Assembly (NCBI RefSeq): GCF_001895265.1
Contig: NZ_CP016796.1
Coordinates: 682,001-746,000, forward strand
Direction of reading: 5' to 3'
Length of the DNA: 64,000 nucleotides
Origin: Francisella uliginis
GTDB taxonomy: Bacteria; Pseudomonadota; Gammaproteobacteria; Francisellales; Francisellaceae
Both the position numbers and the translations under genes were made by a program. Below the pieces are notes generated by a model. The model searched no databases and was not told where the DNA came from. It was given only the letters and a program-made list of their open reading frames with translations. This document shows positions 25,969 through 36,233 of the stretch, piece by piece (position 1 is the first letter of the stretch; each line of letters starts with the position of its first letter).

Positions 25969-27060
25969 TTAACTTACTAAATTTAATCTATCATAGTTAG
26001 CTTTCTTTCTACCGACTTTTGCTTGAGGAGTATTATTTAACTCAACACAATCACCGGTAAAGCCAATATTTACCTTTAATAAATTACTTCCAATACCAAA
26101 TATATCTACAGGTGTATTTTCTGCATTAAACTTTTTCACTTTATTGTAGTCAAAGTTTCCTGATGCAATAATTTTGACATGTTGGAATCCTTCAGCATCA
26201 AGAGATTTGCGTAAAGCCTTTATAAGGTCTGGATTTACACCATTATATTTAGAATCCTCCGCTAGAGTTGGATTTTCTTGGAAATATTTGTCAGCTATAT
26301 TTGGAGAGGTATCAACTCTAACAGCAAATAATTTATCAGTAAATTTTCTAGCTACTGCAAGTGAATCTGAAATTACATCATTATTATAATCAACTAAAGC
26401 AATAAGAGGTTCCTCAGGGAATGTGTCGATATATGCTTGGCAAGCATTTATAAGATTACCATCAAAGCTTTGTATTAAAGCGTGAGGCATAGTTCCTATA
26501 CCAAGCTGACCAGTCCATGCTCCCATAGCATCAGTTGCAACTTTAGTAATTCCTCCTATATTTACCGCATAACCATCACCTGGTTGAGTTAGGTAGATGT
26601 CTTCACGGTCTCCCATAAATATTATTTCTTGATCTTGTTTGAGCAGTTTTGTATATTTATATGCATTTGTTGCTAAGCTTGTTCTTCTAGCTAAGATACC
26701 ATCAATTATACCTTCAAGAAATCCAAAGTTTTTATATTTTCCCTTTATCGCTAATACTGGCTCGAATGCAGAAATTTTATCACCATCATTAAGAGCTTGT
26801 ATTTCTAAATCTTGATAATTTAGAGCAAATTTTTTGATTAAAACTAAAGACTCATCGACACCACAAAGTATAGTTTCATCATAGCGTTGGAAGAATTGCA
26901 TTAAAACAATATTCGTAGAATTTTCTAGAATTTTTTGAGTTTTTATAAAATATTTTGCCGAATAAAAACCTGTTGATATTTTATTATCTAGTTGAAATGT
27001 TTTATCAGTAAGCCTGGCTATTTTACCAGACTTTTTAAGTATAAATTCGCAATCGTTCAT
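25969..27060 (-). CDS. pncB: nicotinate phosphoribosyltransferase
   Basis: A 363-residue nicotinate phosphoribosyltransferase, which makes nicotinate mononucleotide from nicotinate and PRPP. Recognisable parts are ARRTSLATNAYKY, GIGTMPHALIQSF with the conserved His, EEPLIALVDYNNDV, the KIIASGNFDYNKVKKF segment and the phosphate-binding DIFGIGSNL. It lies directly upstream of nadE, so the operon would run nicotinate to NaMN and then amidation. Confidence 0.9.
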   Translation of the reverse strand: MNDCEFILKKSGKIARLTDKTFQLDNKISTGFYSAKYFIKTQKILENSTNIVLMQFFQRYDETILCGVDESLVLIKKFALNYQDLEIQALNDGDKISAFEPVLAIKGKYKNFGFLEGIIDGILARRTSLATNAYKYTKLLKQDQEIIFMGDREDIYLTQPGDGYAVNIGGITKVATDAMGAWTGQLGIGTMPHALIQSFDGNLINACQAYIDTFPEEPLIALVDYNNDVISDSLAVARKFTDKLFAVRVDTSPNIADKYFQENPTLAEDSKYNGVNPDLIKALRKSLDAEGFQHVKIIASGNFDYNKVKKFNAENTPVDIFGIGSNLLKVNIGFTGDCVELNNTPQAKVGRKKANYDRLNLVS

Positions 27061-27134
27061 TAGAAATTATAGTTAGATTTTATATTATAGGGCTATTATA
27101 TCATTATTTGATACAACCATTTATAAGATGCTTT

Positions 27135-28610
27135 TTATTTAGAGAAAGCAGGATTATTCATATGAGGTTTATCATAGTTATCAACGTTATATCCAGCACC
27201 TAGAGACTGGTATAGGTTTGAAACGCTAATTAAGGATTTTAATTTAGCCTGGTTAGCTTGCATTTGTTGATTAAGAACATTTATATAAATTCCAAGGTAT
27301 TGAGCTTTACTAATTGCGCCTAGCTGATATTTTCTTCTAAGGATTTGTTCTTGTTTTCTAGTTGACTCTAGAGAAAGCATTTGTTTATTATAGTTTTTCT
27401 TATCAGCAGCTCTTTGTGATAGATCATTATCAACATCTTCGAACGCTTTTTGTAAGGTATTGATATAATCGTAATATGCCTGATAGAATTGAGATTTAGC
27501 TTTATCACTATCAGCTAAAATACTTAAATTAAATATCGGTACCGCTGCAACAGCTTGAGCTGCCCACGCCCAGGCATTAAAAGTAGCAAGCTGACCTAGG
27601 GCTAAAGTAGCATTACCAAATGTTCCAGTAAGGTCAATGCTTGGGAAGAATTGTGATCTTGCTAGACCAATATTGGCATTAGCTATTTTTAACTTATACT
27701 CAGCAATAGCAACATCTGGACGGTTTTCTAATACTTGTGATGGTAAGTTAACAGGATTTTTAATATTAGCATTTATCTGATCAAGAGTTCGAGCTGTATT
27801 AATTTCTCCTGGGTTTCTACCTGTTAAAATTTTAAGAGTATTATTAAAATGCGTAATATCATTTTTTATCGTAGCAACTTTACCTTTTTGAGCTTCTAAT
27901 TGTTGCTTAATTAATTCTGGTATTAAAGGAGAACTAGCACCAAGTTGATGTTGACGCTCAGCATAGTAATATAAAGTTTGCATTTTATCAACAAGTTGAT
28001 TTTGTAGTTTTAACTGTTCTTTTGCTGTTATTAAAGAGAAGTATGCTCCTGTAACTTGAGTGATTATTGTCAAGCGAGTCGCATTTAAAACATCTCTTTG
28101 AGATTTTTCACTAAATCTGGCTATTTTACCTAATTGGAATTCTCTAACAATATTAATTGTATAACTTGGAATTACACCGGCAAGAGAGCCTCCAAATAAA
28201 GATGAGCTTGGAGGATTTACATTAGGCACACTTACGCTAGAGTTAGTAGCAAATGTTTGGGCAATAAAACCACCACCACCGACACTTGCTGTAGGTAACC
28301 AACCGTAGTCAGCTTTATTAATTTCAGCTTGAGCTTGTAAAACATTACCAATACTAACTTGAATTTTATTGTTGTCTTTTAGTGCTGTTGTTACAAGGTT
28401 ATTTAATGTTGGATCATCATACTCGCGCCACCATGCTATCTGTGTTAGATCCCAGTTTTTACTAACTTCGCCAGCAGCTTTACTTTGGCTATTCCAAAGA
28501 GCAGGAGCTTTAACTTTAGGCTTTTCATATTTTGGGTCAAAAAAGCTACAGCTGGAAGTTAATAATATAGTAGCAACTAGAGCTGTACGAAAAATATTTC
28601 TTTTAATCAT
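27135..28610 (-). CDS. silC: outer-membrane efflux lipoprotein of the TolC/NodT family
   Basis: A 491-residue outer-membrane factor. The lipobox LTSSC gives lipidated Cys21, followed by FFDPKYEKPKV. Two OEP repeats are visible, with long helices and motifs such as SPLIPELIKQQLEAQ and GAISKAQYLGI. It forms the outer-membrane exit duct for the EmrA/EmrB-type pump encoded upstream on the same strand. The symbol follows Francisella usage for the homologue at this locus, recalled from memory. Confidence 0.88.
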   Translation of the reverse strand: MIKRNIFRTALVATILLTSSCSFFDPKYEKPKVKAPALWNSQSKAAGEVSKNWDLTQIAWWREYDDPTLNNLVTTALKDNNKIQVSIGNVLQAQAEINKADYGWLPTASVGGGGFIAQTFATNSSVSVPNVNPPSSSLFGGSLAGVIPSYTINIVREFQLGKIARFSEKSQRDVLNATRLTIITQVTGAYFSLITAKEQLKLQNQLVDKMQTLYYYAERQHQLGASSPLIPELIKQQLEAQKGKVATIKNDITHFNNTLKILTGRNPGEINTARTLDQINANIKNPVNLPSQVLENRPDVAIAEYKLKIANANIGLARSQFFPSIDLTGTFGNATLALGQLATFNAWAWAAQAVAAVPIFNLSILADSDKAKSQFYQAYYDYINTLQKAFEDVDNDLSQRAADKKNYNKQMLSLESTRKQEQILRRKYQLGAISKAQYLGIYINVLNQQMQANQAKLKSLISVSNLYQSLGAGYNVDNYDKPHMNNPAFSK

Positions 28611-28623
28611 ATTTTATTGCCAC

Positions 28624-29646
28624 CTATAATGTATCTATTGAAACTGTTGCACTTGCTCCGACTCTAAGAGGATAGCTAGGGTCATTCTTAATAGCTATTC
28701 TTACTGGAAAGCGTTGCGTAACTTTTACCCAATTTCCTGTAGCATTTTCTGGAGGAAGTAGTGAAAATACTGATCCAGTTGCATAGCTCAAGCTATCAAC
28801 TGTGCCTTGATAAGTATGATTATACATATCTAATTCAATATCAACTTTCTGTCCTGGCTTGATTCTATTTAAATCTGTTTCTTTAAAGTTAGCATCAATC
28901 CACCATTTTTGATTGTCAATAAAGCCAAATAGTGATTGACCTGGAGAAACAAGCTGACCTTTATATAGTTTCATATTCGAAACATAGCCATCATCAGGAG
29001 CTCTAAGAGTAGTGTAGCCAAGGTTTAAGTTAGCATTATCGTAACCAGCTTTTGCAGCACCGACTTGTGCTTTGGCAATTTCTACTTGAATAAGTGCTTG
29101 TTTTAAAGATGATGCCGCCTGGTCTTTAGCTTTTTCAGCCTGGATTTTTTGGTCAATATATTTTTGAGCATCTTGTAATGATCCAGCATCGGACTTGTAT
29201 AACTTAATATATCTATCAGCCATTTTTGTGGCAGTATCTAAAGAAGCTTTAGCTTTAATTAAGTTTGATCTTGCAAAACTAACTTGTTCTTGTGCTACAA
29301 ATAGTTTGCCTTTTGCCTGAATAACTTTTGAATTTGCTTGAGACGCTTGCAGCTGATAGTCATTCGGATCAATTTGGACTAATTTATCTCCTTTATGTAC
29401 AAATTGGTTATTTTGCACATAAACTTTTTGTATATAGCCACCAACTTTAGGGGATATTTTAATAACATCAGCACTTACATAGGCATTATCTGTACTTGGA
29501 AAAATTTTATTATACTTATAGTATCCATATATTCCTAAAGCAGTCAAAGCTATTATAGTACAACCTATCGCTATTTTTTTAGGCGAAAACTTAGATTCGT
29601 TTTTTGTGTTCTCAGTTTGAGTTTCTTGTAAATTTTCTTCTGACAT
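28624..29646 (-). CDS. emrA: EmrA-like membrane fusion protein (HlyD family)
   Basis: A 340-residue periplasmic adaptor. A cytoplasmic N-terminal stretch rich in Glu/Lys and one membrane helix (IAIGCTIIALTALGIYGYY, 27-45) open the protein. The lipoyl half-motif TDNAYVSADVIKISPKVGGY, a long alpha-hairpin and the second lipoyl half LRAPDDGYVSNMKLYKGQLV follow. It bridges EmrB to the outer-membrane duct. Gene order emrB-emrA-silC with gaps of 23 and 13 bp indicates one operon. Confidence 0.92.
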   Translation of the reverse strand: MSEENLQETQTENTKNESKFSPKKIAIGCTIIALTALGIYGYYKYNKIFPSTDNAYVSADVIKISPKVGGYIQKVYVQNNQFVHKGDKLVQIDPNDYQLQASQANSKVIQAKGKLFVAQEQVSFARSNLIKAKASLDTATKMADRYIKLYKSDAGSLQDAQKYIDQKIQAEKAKDQAASSLKQALIQVEIAKAQVGAAKAGYDNANLNLGYTTLRAPDDGYVSNMKLYKGQLVSPGQSLFGFIDNQKWWIDANFKETDLNRIKPGQKVDIELDMYNHTYQGTVDSLSYATGSVFSLLPPENATGNWVKVTQRFPVRIAIKNDPSYPLRVGASATVSIDTL

Positions 29647-29669
29647 TCTGATTAATCCTATAATGATTT

Positions 29670-31199
29670 TTAATGCATCACTGGAACAGGAGCATCTTTA
29701 GGTGGTTCTTTTAATAAAAATGGTACAAAAGCTAAAGCTAAGCTTAATATACCTACAACGTAAAAAGAGTTAATATAGCTTAATAAGCTACTTTGATGTA
29801 ATATTTGCTGCTTCGCTATAGCAATAGTTGATGCCTCAGGCATAGGTAAAGAGTGAGCCCAAGACTGAAAATTTTGGTTTAAAGAAGATATATTCTGTGA
29901 TAGCTCTTGATAAGTAGTTTGTTGATTTCTTGATATAAATGTCGCAACAAAAGCTGTTCCAACAGAGCTTCCAAAATTTCTAAAGAAGTTAAATGATCCT
30001 GACATATCGCCCATATCTTCATCAGCAACACCAACAACAAGCACACTCATAAAAGGGATAAAGAACATCATCATTCCAAAACCTTGAATAGCAGTAGTAA
30101 GAATAATATCAAATTCACTAGCTGTAGCAGAAAAACTTGCTTGCATTAAACAAGATATTCCAAATACTATCATTCCTAAACTAATAGTTTTTCGAACACC
30201 TAATTTTTTTACTAATATTGTTTGCGTTAGACCGGCACCAATAACAGCAGCTATACCTCTAGGAGCAGTTATGTATCCGGCTAAATCAACGGGATAACCA
30301 TAAACTTGCTGTAACATTGTTGGTAAGTATGCCATTGCTGCAGAGAATAAAAGTACAAACATAAAGCACAAGAAACAAGCTATGACAAAATTCATATTTT
30401 TGAAGATTCTAAATTTAACAACAGATGAATAAATTAATCCCCGCCATATGAAAAAGCCCAGAGAAACTATTGATATAGCAAGTAGGATTATTATTTTAAT
30501 AGAATCAAACCAACCATCTGTATTACCATTATCTATGAAAAATTCTAAACAGCCGACACCAATAGCCATAAATCCAAAGCTGATATAGTCTATTTTAATT
30601 TTTTTAATTTTAGTAGTTTCCATCATAAAGGCAATTATGACAAAAGCTATCAAACAAAGAGGGACGTTTACATAGAATATCCATTCCCATGACATGTTTT
30701 CACAAATTGCACCACCTAAGACAGGCCCAACAATAGGTCCCATAACGATAACCATACTATATACAGTCATCATTTTATTATATTCTTCATTTTTGAAGCT
30801 TGTTGATATATAGGTTTGAGCAACAGATGGTAAGAATGCTCCTCCTAAACCCTGAAAAGCTCTAAAGATAATCATCTCTGTCAAAGATGTTGATAATCCA
30901 CACATTATCGATGAGACACCAAAGATGACCGAAGAGATTAAGGCAACACGCTTAATTCCATATTTTTCTATTACAAGTCCAGATAATAAAATAAAGATTG
31001 CTGCAGTAACAATATACACGGTAGTAACATCAGCTATTGTTTCAACATTTGCACCAATAGCCCCCATAATTTGAGGTATTGCAACGGCAACAATAGTTAA
31101 GTCAACAATTTCAGCTAGAGCAAGTAAGCTTATTGCTATTGCAACTATAGATCTTTTTTGGCTCCAGAATCCTGTTGTATTAGTCGTATTTGTTTGCAT
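29670..31199 (-). CDS. emrB: EmrB-like multidrug MFS transporter (DHA2 family)
   Basis: A 509-residue major-facilitator proton antiporter with about 14 hydrophobic segments, as in DHA2 drug exporters. Motifs include LDxT-like LAEIVDLTIVAVAIPQI in helix 1, FRAFQGLGGAFLPS and GPIVGPVLGGAI (motif C, antiporter signature). It is the first gene of the pump operon and lies opposite an AraC-family regulator, 154 bp apart. Confidence 0.93.
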   Translation of the reverse strand: MQTNTTNTTGFWSQKRSIVAIAISLLALAEIVDLTIVAVAIPQIMGAIGANVETIADVTTVYIVTAAIFILLSGLVIEKYGIKRVALISSVIFGVSSIMCGLSTSLTEMIIFRAFQGLGGAFLPSVAQTYISTSFKNEEYNKMMTVYSMVIVMGPIVGPVLGGAICENMSWEWIFYVNVPLCLIAFVIIAFMMETTKIKKIKIDYISFGFMAIGVGCLEFFIDNGNTDGWFDSIKIIILLAISIVSLGFFIWRGLIYSSVVKFRIFKNMNFVIACFLCFMFVLLFSAAMAYLPTMLQQVYGYPVDLAGYITAPRGIAAVIGAGLTQTILVKKLGVRKTISLGMIVFGISCLMQASFSATASEFDIILTTAIQGFGMMMFFIPFMSVLVVGVADEDMGDMSGSFNFFRNFGSSVGTAFVATFISRNQQTTYQELSQNISSLNQNFQSWAHSLPMPEASTIAIAKQQILHQSSLLSYINSFYVVGILSLALAFVPFLLKEPPKDAPVPVMH

Positions 31200-31353
31200 A
31201 GCTTGAAAATATTACTTAATTTTTACAAAAACATAACCCTTACTACTACCAAATTTAAGTAGATAGAATAAAAAATATTTTAGGTGTTTAAATTATTTTA
31301 GAATTATTGCACAATTTACGCTATGTATTATAACATTATAGGGACAAAAAATA

Positions 31354-32175
31354 TTGAAAACTGGCCAAAATTATTCTGATACAGAAATTCTCTCTTTTGG
31401 TGACTGGTTAGATGGCCCATCAATTGTAGCAATTAAAGGTGGAAACTCTCCAGATAGCGAAAATCAAATCAACTCTAAAGAGACAGATTGGCATCATCAT
31501 TCACGAGGTAAGATATTTTGTGTGGAAAGTGGTCTAGTACATGTTAGTACTCCAAATGGCTCATGGGTTTTGCCTTCTAATAGGGCAGGATGGGTGCCTC
31601 CCAATACTTCACATAAGATACGTATTAGTGGTATTGTTCATGGTTGGGTAATTTTTATATTACCTAGTATCTGTGAGACTCTACCAGATACTTCTCGTGT
31701 AATCCCAATGAGTCAGGTATTAAGAGCATTAGCACTAAGAGCAGTCGAATGGGATAAACAACAAACCCTAACAGAAGAGCAGGAATATATAGCAACTATA
31801 ATTTGTAATGAAATTAGACGAGCACCAGAAGAAGCATTACATTTACCAATGCCAAAATCAAATAGACTAATAAAAGTCGCAAATGCTATAGTTGATAATC
31901 CATCTCTTGATAAAAGTTTAGAGGAATGGGCCTCGTTTGGAGCTATGTCATCACGTACTTTAAGAAGAGCTTTTTTAACTGAAACAGGTCTTAGTTTTTC
32001 GCGTTGGCGTCAACAAGCCCAACTAGCTCATGGTTTAGATATGTTAGCACAAGATATACCAGTTACTGAAGTTTCAGATTCATTAGGCTACGCATCATCA
32101 AGTAACTTTATAGCAATGTTTCGTCGAGCATTTGGCAAAACACCTAAGCAGTATTTTTCGAGTAGAGATGAGTAA
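31354..32175 (+). CDS. AraC-family transcriptional regulator, TTG start
   Basis: A 273-residue regulator. An N-terminal cupin-like sensor has WHHHSRGKIFCVESGLVHV. The C-terminal AraC/XylS DNA-binding domain has two helix-turn-helix units (RTLRRAFLTETGLSFSRWRQ and VSDSLGYASSSNFIAMFRRA, then FGKTPKQY). The best start is TTG at 31354 with an AGGGA element upstream. Divergent orientation to emrB suggests control of the efflux operon, as is common for this arrangement; the ligand is unknown. Confidence 0.88.
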   Translation: MKTGQNYSDTEILSFGDWLDGPSIVAIKGGNSPDSENQINSKETDWHHHSRGKIFCVESGLVHVSTPNGSWVLPSNRAGWVPPNTSHKIRISGIVHGWVIFILPSICETLPDTSRVIPMSQVLRALALRAVEWDKQQTLTEEQEYIATIICNEIRRAPEEALHLPMPKSNRLIKVANAIVDNPSLDKSLEEWASFGAMSSRTLRRAFLTETGLSFSRWRQQAQLAHGLDMLAQDIPVTEVSDSLGYASSSNFIAMFRRAFGKTPKQYFSSRDE

Positions 32176-32180
32176 TAAGA

Positions 32181-33872
32181 TTATAAAAAGTCGTTTTTAA
32201 GTTTTTTGATATCAATTTTACCAGTATTGTTTTTGGGTAAAGTTTTTACAAAAATACATGTTTTTGGAACCTTATAGCTTGCTAATTTTTCCCGGCAATG
32301 ATCAATTATATCTTTTTCGGTTAATTTAGAACCTTTTTCTAATGAGATAAAAGCAATTGCTCTTTCTCCAGATGTCTTAGATTCTATCCCTGTTACAGCG
32401 ACCTCTTTGATATCTTCTAATTTTAGAATACATATTTCTATTTCACGTGGATATACATTAAATCCAGATACAATAATCATATTTTTGAGTCTATCAGATA
32501 TTGTTAAGCGACCTTTTTTATCGATATAACCAACATCGCCTGTTTTTAGCCAGCCATCTTCAGTAAAATATAATTCATTATTTTTTTCATCATTCCAGAA
32601 GCCTTGGCATTGTTGGGGACCTTTTAGCCAAATTTCTCCTTCTTTGAAGCACTCATCGATCTCTTCAGAAGTTTCTAGATTTCTAATACTTAGTTGAGTG
32701 CCTGGAATAGGATAGCCACATGTACCAAAGTAATCTTCTTCTGATTCATTAAATTTATTTAAAGATATCGCAGGAGACATCTCTGTCATACCATAGCCTT
32801 CTTTAAGCTCAACACCAGTTCGATCTAACCATCTTAAGTAGATTTTACGCGAGATAGGCATTCCACCACTTAGAGAATACTGATATCTTGTTTTATTAAT
32901 TTTTTCAAAATCTGGGTGCTCCAACATAGCCATATAAAGAGTGTTCAAACCATTAAAAATAGTAAACTCATTTTTTGACATCGTTTTGATTAGATCTTTG
33001 ATGTCTCGAGCATTTGGGATTAAGACATTCTTAGCGCCTGCAAAAAAGAAACACAACAAATTAGCACTTAGTGAAAATATATGATAAAGCGGAAGTGCTG
33101 TAATAAGAACCTGCTCAAATACATTCATATCATGTTTTATCCAAGCCCAGACTTGTTGGATATTTGAGGCAACATTATCATGCGTAAGAATTGCACCTTT
33201 AGGTTTGCCTGTAGTACCACTTGAATATTGTAAACATAAGATATTATCTTTAGTTATATTTGGTTTTTTATACAATCTTTTATCTGCTTTTATCACGTTT
33301 GTAAATTGTATAAATATATTTTTATTATATTTAGGCTTATCTTTAATTAGATGCTTAGAAACTAATCCTATAACTTGCTTTTTAGGGAATGGATATAAGT
33401 CAGCAATATTTGTGACAATTATATTTTCTAAAGAGTTAATATTGATTTTTGCTTTTTGAATATGGTGAGCAAACATATCCATTACAATAGCAACTCTGAC
33501 ATTACAGTTGTTAAAAATAGCTTCTAATTCATCAGCTTTGTAAAGTGGGTTAATATTAACAAATACTGCTCCTATCTTTATACATGCAAATAAACAAACA
33601 GTAAACTGTAAACAGTTTGGTAAAACTATCGCAACTCTATCACCTTTTTCAATACCTAAGTCATTCTGAAGGAAGCTAGCTATTTTTGTTGCTAGATCAT
33701 CTACTTGAGAAAAAGATAGATTTACATCGTGACAAGATACAGCATCTCGATAAGGATATTGAAGTATAGCTTTTTCATACAAGTCTAAAAGAGTGTATAT
33801 ATTTGGTTCTATATCTTTAGGTGTATTCTCGGGATAATTAGACAACCAAGTCTTTTTAGAAAATTTACTCAT
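32181..33872 (-). CDS. fadD: long-chain fatty acid-CoA ligase
   Basis: A 563-residue adenylate-forming enzyme that activates fatty acids to acyl-CoA. The P-loop motif is SSGTTGKPKG. The downstream core includes YGMTEMSPAISLN, the hinge segment ELYFTEDGWLKTGDVG with RLKNMIIVSGFNVYPREIE, and the final Lys motif LPKNNTGKIDIKKL. Length and architecture match FadD; the preferred chain length is not deducible. It converges on the AraC gene with a 5-bp gap. Confidence 0.9.
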   Translation of the reverse strand: MSKFSKKTWLSNYPENTPKDIEPNIYTLLDLYEKAILQYPYRDAVSCHDVNLSFSQVDDLATKIASFLQNDLGIEKGDRVAIVLPNCLQFTVCLFACIKIGAVFVNINPLYKADELEAIFNNCNVRVAIVMDMFAHHIQKAKININSLENIIVTNIADLYPFPKKQVIGLVSKHLIKDKPKYNKNIFIQFTNVIKADKRLYKKPNITKDNILCLQYSSGTTGKPKGAILTHDNVASNIQQVWAWIKHDMNVFEQVLITALPLYHIFSLSANLLCFFFAGAKNVLIPNARDIKDLIKTMSKNEFTIFNGLNTLYMAMLEHPDFEKINKTRYQYSLSGGMPISRKIYLRWLDRTGVELKEGYGMTEMSPAISLNKFNESEEDYFGTCGYPIPGTQLSIRNLETSEEIDECFKEGEIWLKGPQQCQGFWNDEKNNELYFTEDGWLKTGDVGYIDKKGRLTISDRLKNMIIVSGFNVYPREIEICILKLEDIKEVAVTGIESKTSGERAIAFISLEKGSKLTEKDIIDHCREKLASYKVPKTCIFVKTLPKNNTGKIDIKKLKNDFL

Positions 33873-34045
33873 GACAAAAATTAAAATTAATTAGTTAAAA
33901 GTTATTTTAGCAAAAAAATATCTTATTGAAATAAGTTTGGATTATATATTCCAATAAATGGAACTTATAAAAGTTAAATTTTTATTTTTCAAAATAACTA
34001 ATAAAGTGAAAAGGTAGGTTATTTATAATAATCAGATAAATAAGC

Positions 34046-34780
34046 TTAGAAAGATTGTTTAAGAAAATTAATTATTGATATTATATTTATAGGTGCTGTT
34101 TCAGCTTTGAGTATTCTTTTGCCTAAATTTATCATGGAGAAATTACTTTCTTTGAAATAGCTCATTTCATTTTCACTAAAGCCTCCTTCTGGTCCAATAA
34201 ATATATTAAACTCAGAATGATTTTCAATTTGATACTTAATATCTTCAATAGTTCTAGAGTATGGACAAAGTGTAAAGTTTAAAGATCTTGTGTTTATATC
34301 TATATCATGCAAATTTGTAGGTGTATGTAACTTAGGGATAAATACACGACCACATTGTTCTGTTGCAGATATAGCTATTTTATTCCATCTTTCTATTTTT
34401 TTATCAAATCCTTTCTTATCAAATTTATGATTTGTAAATTCTGTAATTATTGGGTATATATTATTTACTCCCAGCTCAGTAGCTTTTTGAATTACAAGTT
34501 CAAAATTTTCATTTTTAATTAGTGATTGGTATAAGTTTATTTGATAGGGGTTTTCATTTTTTATCTCTTTTGAAGAAATTACCTCAAGATCGATGCTTTT
34601 ATTATTTACATTTAGTATTTTTGTTTTATATTGCAGACCATCTAGATCATTAAATAATTCAACTATATCGTTTTTTTTAAGTCTAAGAACATTCTTAAAG
34701 TAATTATAGTATTCTCCAGATATTGAAAGATTTTTTGTATTGTTTGAAATTTTAGCAAAAAAACCTCTAATAGTTCTCAT
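34046..34780 (-). CDS. rsmE: 16S rRNA (uracil1498-N3)-methyltransferase RsmE
   Basis: A 244-residue SPOUT enzyme that methylates U1498 of 16S rRNA. An N-terminal PUA-like domain (MRTIRGFFAKI) is followed by the knotted catalytic domain. This has QKATELGVNNIYPIITEF, NIFIGPEGGFSENE and the SAM-binding loop LGKRILKAETAPI. It stands alone and is divergent from the DUF445 gene. Confidence 0.93.
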   Translation of the reverse strand: MRTIRGFFAKISNNTKNLSISGEYYNYFKNVLRLKKNDIVELFNDLDGLQYKTKILNVNNKSIDLEVISSKEIKNENPYQINLYQSLIKNENFELVIQKATELGVNNIYPIITEFTNHKFDKKGFDKKIERWNKIAISATEQCGRVFIPKLHTPTNLHDIDINTRSLNFTLCPYSRTIEDIKYQIENHSEFNIFIGPEGGFSENEMSYFKESNFSMINLGKRILKAETAPINIISIINFLKQSF

Positions 34781-34849
34781 ATGATCAAAATTTGTTAAAA
34801 TATTTATCCTTTATTATAAGTTTTAAGATAACTAAAAAGTAGGAAAACT

Positions 34850-35536
34850 ATGAAAATATTTAATAAAAGTTTTATAACAAACTTAATTGCTCTGTTCTTA
34901 GCGTTGCTTGGGTGGTATTTAGCAAATGATCATATAAAGAGTATTGGTTTTTATGCTTTATCTGGAGCATTGACTAATTGGATTGCTATATACATGTTAT
35001 TTGAGAAAATTCCATTTTTATATGGCTCAGGAATTATTCCAAATAAGTTTGAGAGTTTTAAAAAGGCTATAAAGAAAATGATTATGGAGCAATTTTTTTC
35101 TCCAGAAAATTTAGATAAGTTTCTGGCAAGTGATGAGATCAAAAAGTATCTTAGCAATACAATAACTTCAAAGATTAGTTATGATAAGATTTTTGATAGT
35201 TTTGTCGATATGTTAATGACTAGTAAATATGGATCAATGATAGAAATGTTCTTAGGAGGTAAGGATGCTTTAGAAGGTCTAAGGCAGCCTTTTATAGAAA
35301 AGCTAGATGCAAAAATTTTGGAACTTGTTGATGGTTTAAAAATAGATAGTGAGACTCTTTCAAAGAAGACTAGTCAAAAGATAGAGAAACTTATCGATAT
35401 GCGTCTAGAGGAGTTGACGCCTCAAATGATAAAAGAAATAGTTCAAAGAATTATTAGAGAACATCTTGGCTGGCTTGTTGTCTGGGGAGGTGTATTTGGA
35501 GGATTAATAGGTCTAATAGCTAGTTTTATTGTTTAG
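34850..35536 (+). CDS. DUF445-family membrane protein
   Basis: A 228-residue protein. Residues 9-25 and 32-50 are hydrophobic and contain the family's GALTNWIAIYMLFEKIPF run. A long helical middle (residues 60-205) and a C-terminal membrane helix (WGGVFGGLIGLIASFIV) follow. DUF445 proteins are envelope proteins of uncertain role. The last codons overlap the convergent MCE-operon auxiliary gene by 11 bp. Confidence 0.8.
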   Translation: MKIFNKSFITNLIALFLALLGWYLANDHIKSIGFYALSGALTNWIAIYMLFEKIPFLYGSGIIPNKFESFKKAIKKMIMEQFFSPENLDKFLASDEIKKYLSNTITSKISYDKIFDSFVDMLMTSKYGSMIEMFLGGKDALEGLRQPFIEKLDAKILELVDGLKIDSETLSKKTSQKIEKLIDMRLEELTPQMIKEIVQRIIREHLGWLVVWGGVFGGLIGLIASFIV

Positions 35537-36233
35537 TAGTTACATTAAATAGAGTAGGTGGTTTAGACTTTAATGTTTTGCTATTATCTTTTTGTTCTCT
35601 AATATTTTTAATTAACCAAGGCTTTAGATCAGAAAGAATATGCGCTAAAGCTATATTTGTTAGTTCTGCATATCTACGCGCACTAACATCGTTACTTGTA
35701 ATTTTACGATTATATTTTATTGTCTTGATAACTGCTGTACCAGTTTTTTCATTTTTTAGATAAAAAGTTATATAAAAGAAGAACTGATTATGATCTAAAT
35801 CTAATACAGGACCATAAGGAGTAGTGCCAGATAGAGTGAAGTCTTGACGAATATTAATATTTTGGAATGCCAAATTATTAACAATATTATTATCTAGTAT
35901 ATATTCAAAAGTAGCTACAGTGAGCATTTTAGATACTGGCATAGCCCATACACTATTTTTGAAGTTATGTAGTTGATCATTTTCAACATAAAACATTTGT
36001 GTTGATTTTGATACTTGGGTTTGTATGTTATACACAAGTAGCGTTGTATTTATATCAGCATTTTTTGTATTAGGAAGAGATTTTTCCTCAATTTGTTTAC
36101 CATAAATTATGTATTCTTTCTCATTAGGAACTTTTACAGGATCTCCAACTAAAGAAAAAGCAAATAGCTTTAAAGGTAAAATTATAATTAAGCTAGTTAG
36201 TAAATATTTTTTAATATTTTTTTTAATTATCAT
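35526..36233 (-). CDS. ABC-transport auxiliary protein (PqiC/DUF330-like) of the MCE operon
   Basis: A 235-residue exported protein with the auxiliary-component fold (TTLLVYNIQTQVSKSTQMFYV, NSVWAMPVSKMLTVATFEYI). Family members usually are lipoproteins partnering an MCE permease system. This one has a plain signal peptide (IIILPLKLFA) and no lipobox Cys, which is unusual. The frame extends up to 36290, but AGAGGAG lies 6 bp before the ATG at 36233. That start overlaps the mlaD-like gene by 11 bp, so it is preferred. Confidence 0.78.
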   Translation of the reverse strand: MIIKKNIKKYLLTSLIIILPLKLFAFSLVGDPVKVPNEKEYIIYGKQIEEKSLPNTKNADINTTLLVYNIQTQVSKSTQMFYVENDQLHNFKNSVWAMPVSKMLTVATFEYILDNNIVNNLAFQNINIRQDFTLSGTTPYGPVLDLDHNQFFFYITFYLKNEKTGTAVIKTIKYNRKITSNDVSARRYAELTNIALAHILSDLKPWLIKNIREQKDNSKTLKSKPPTLFNVTTKQ

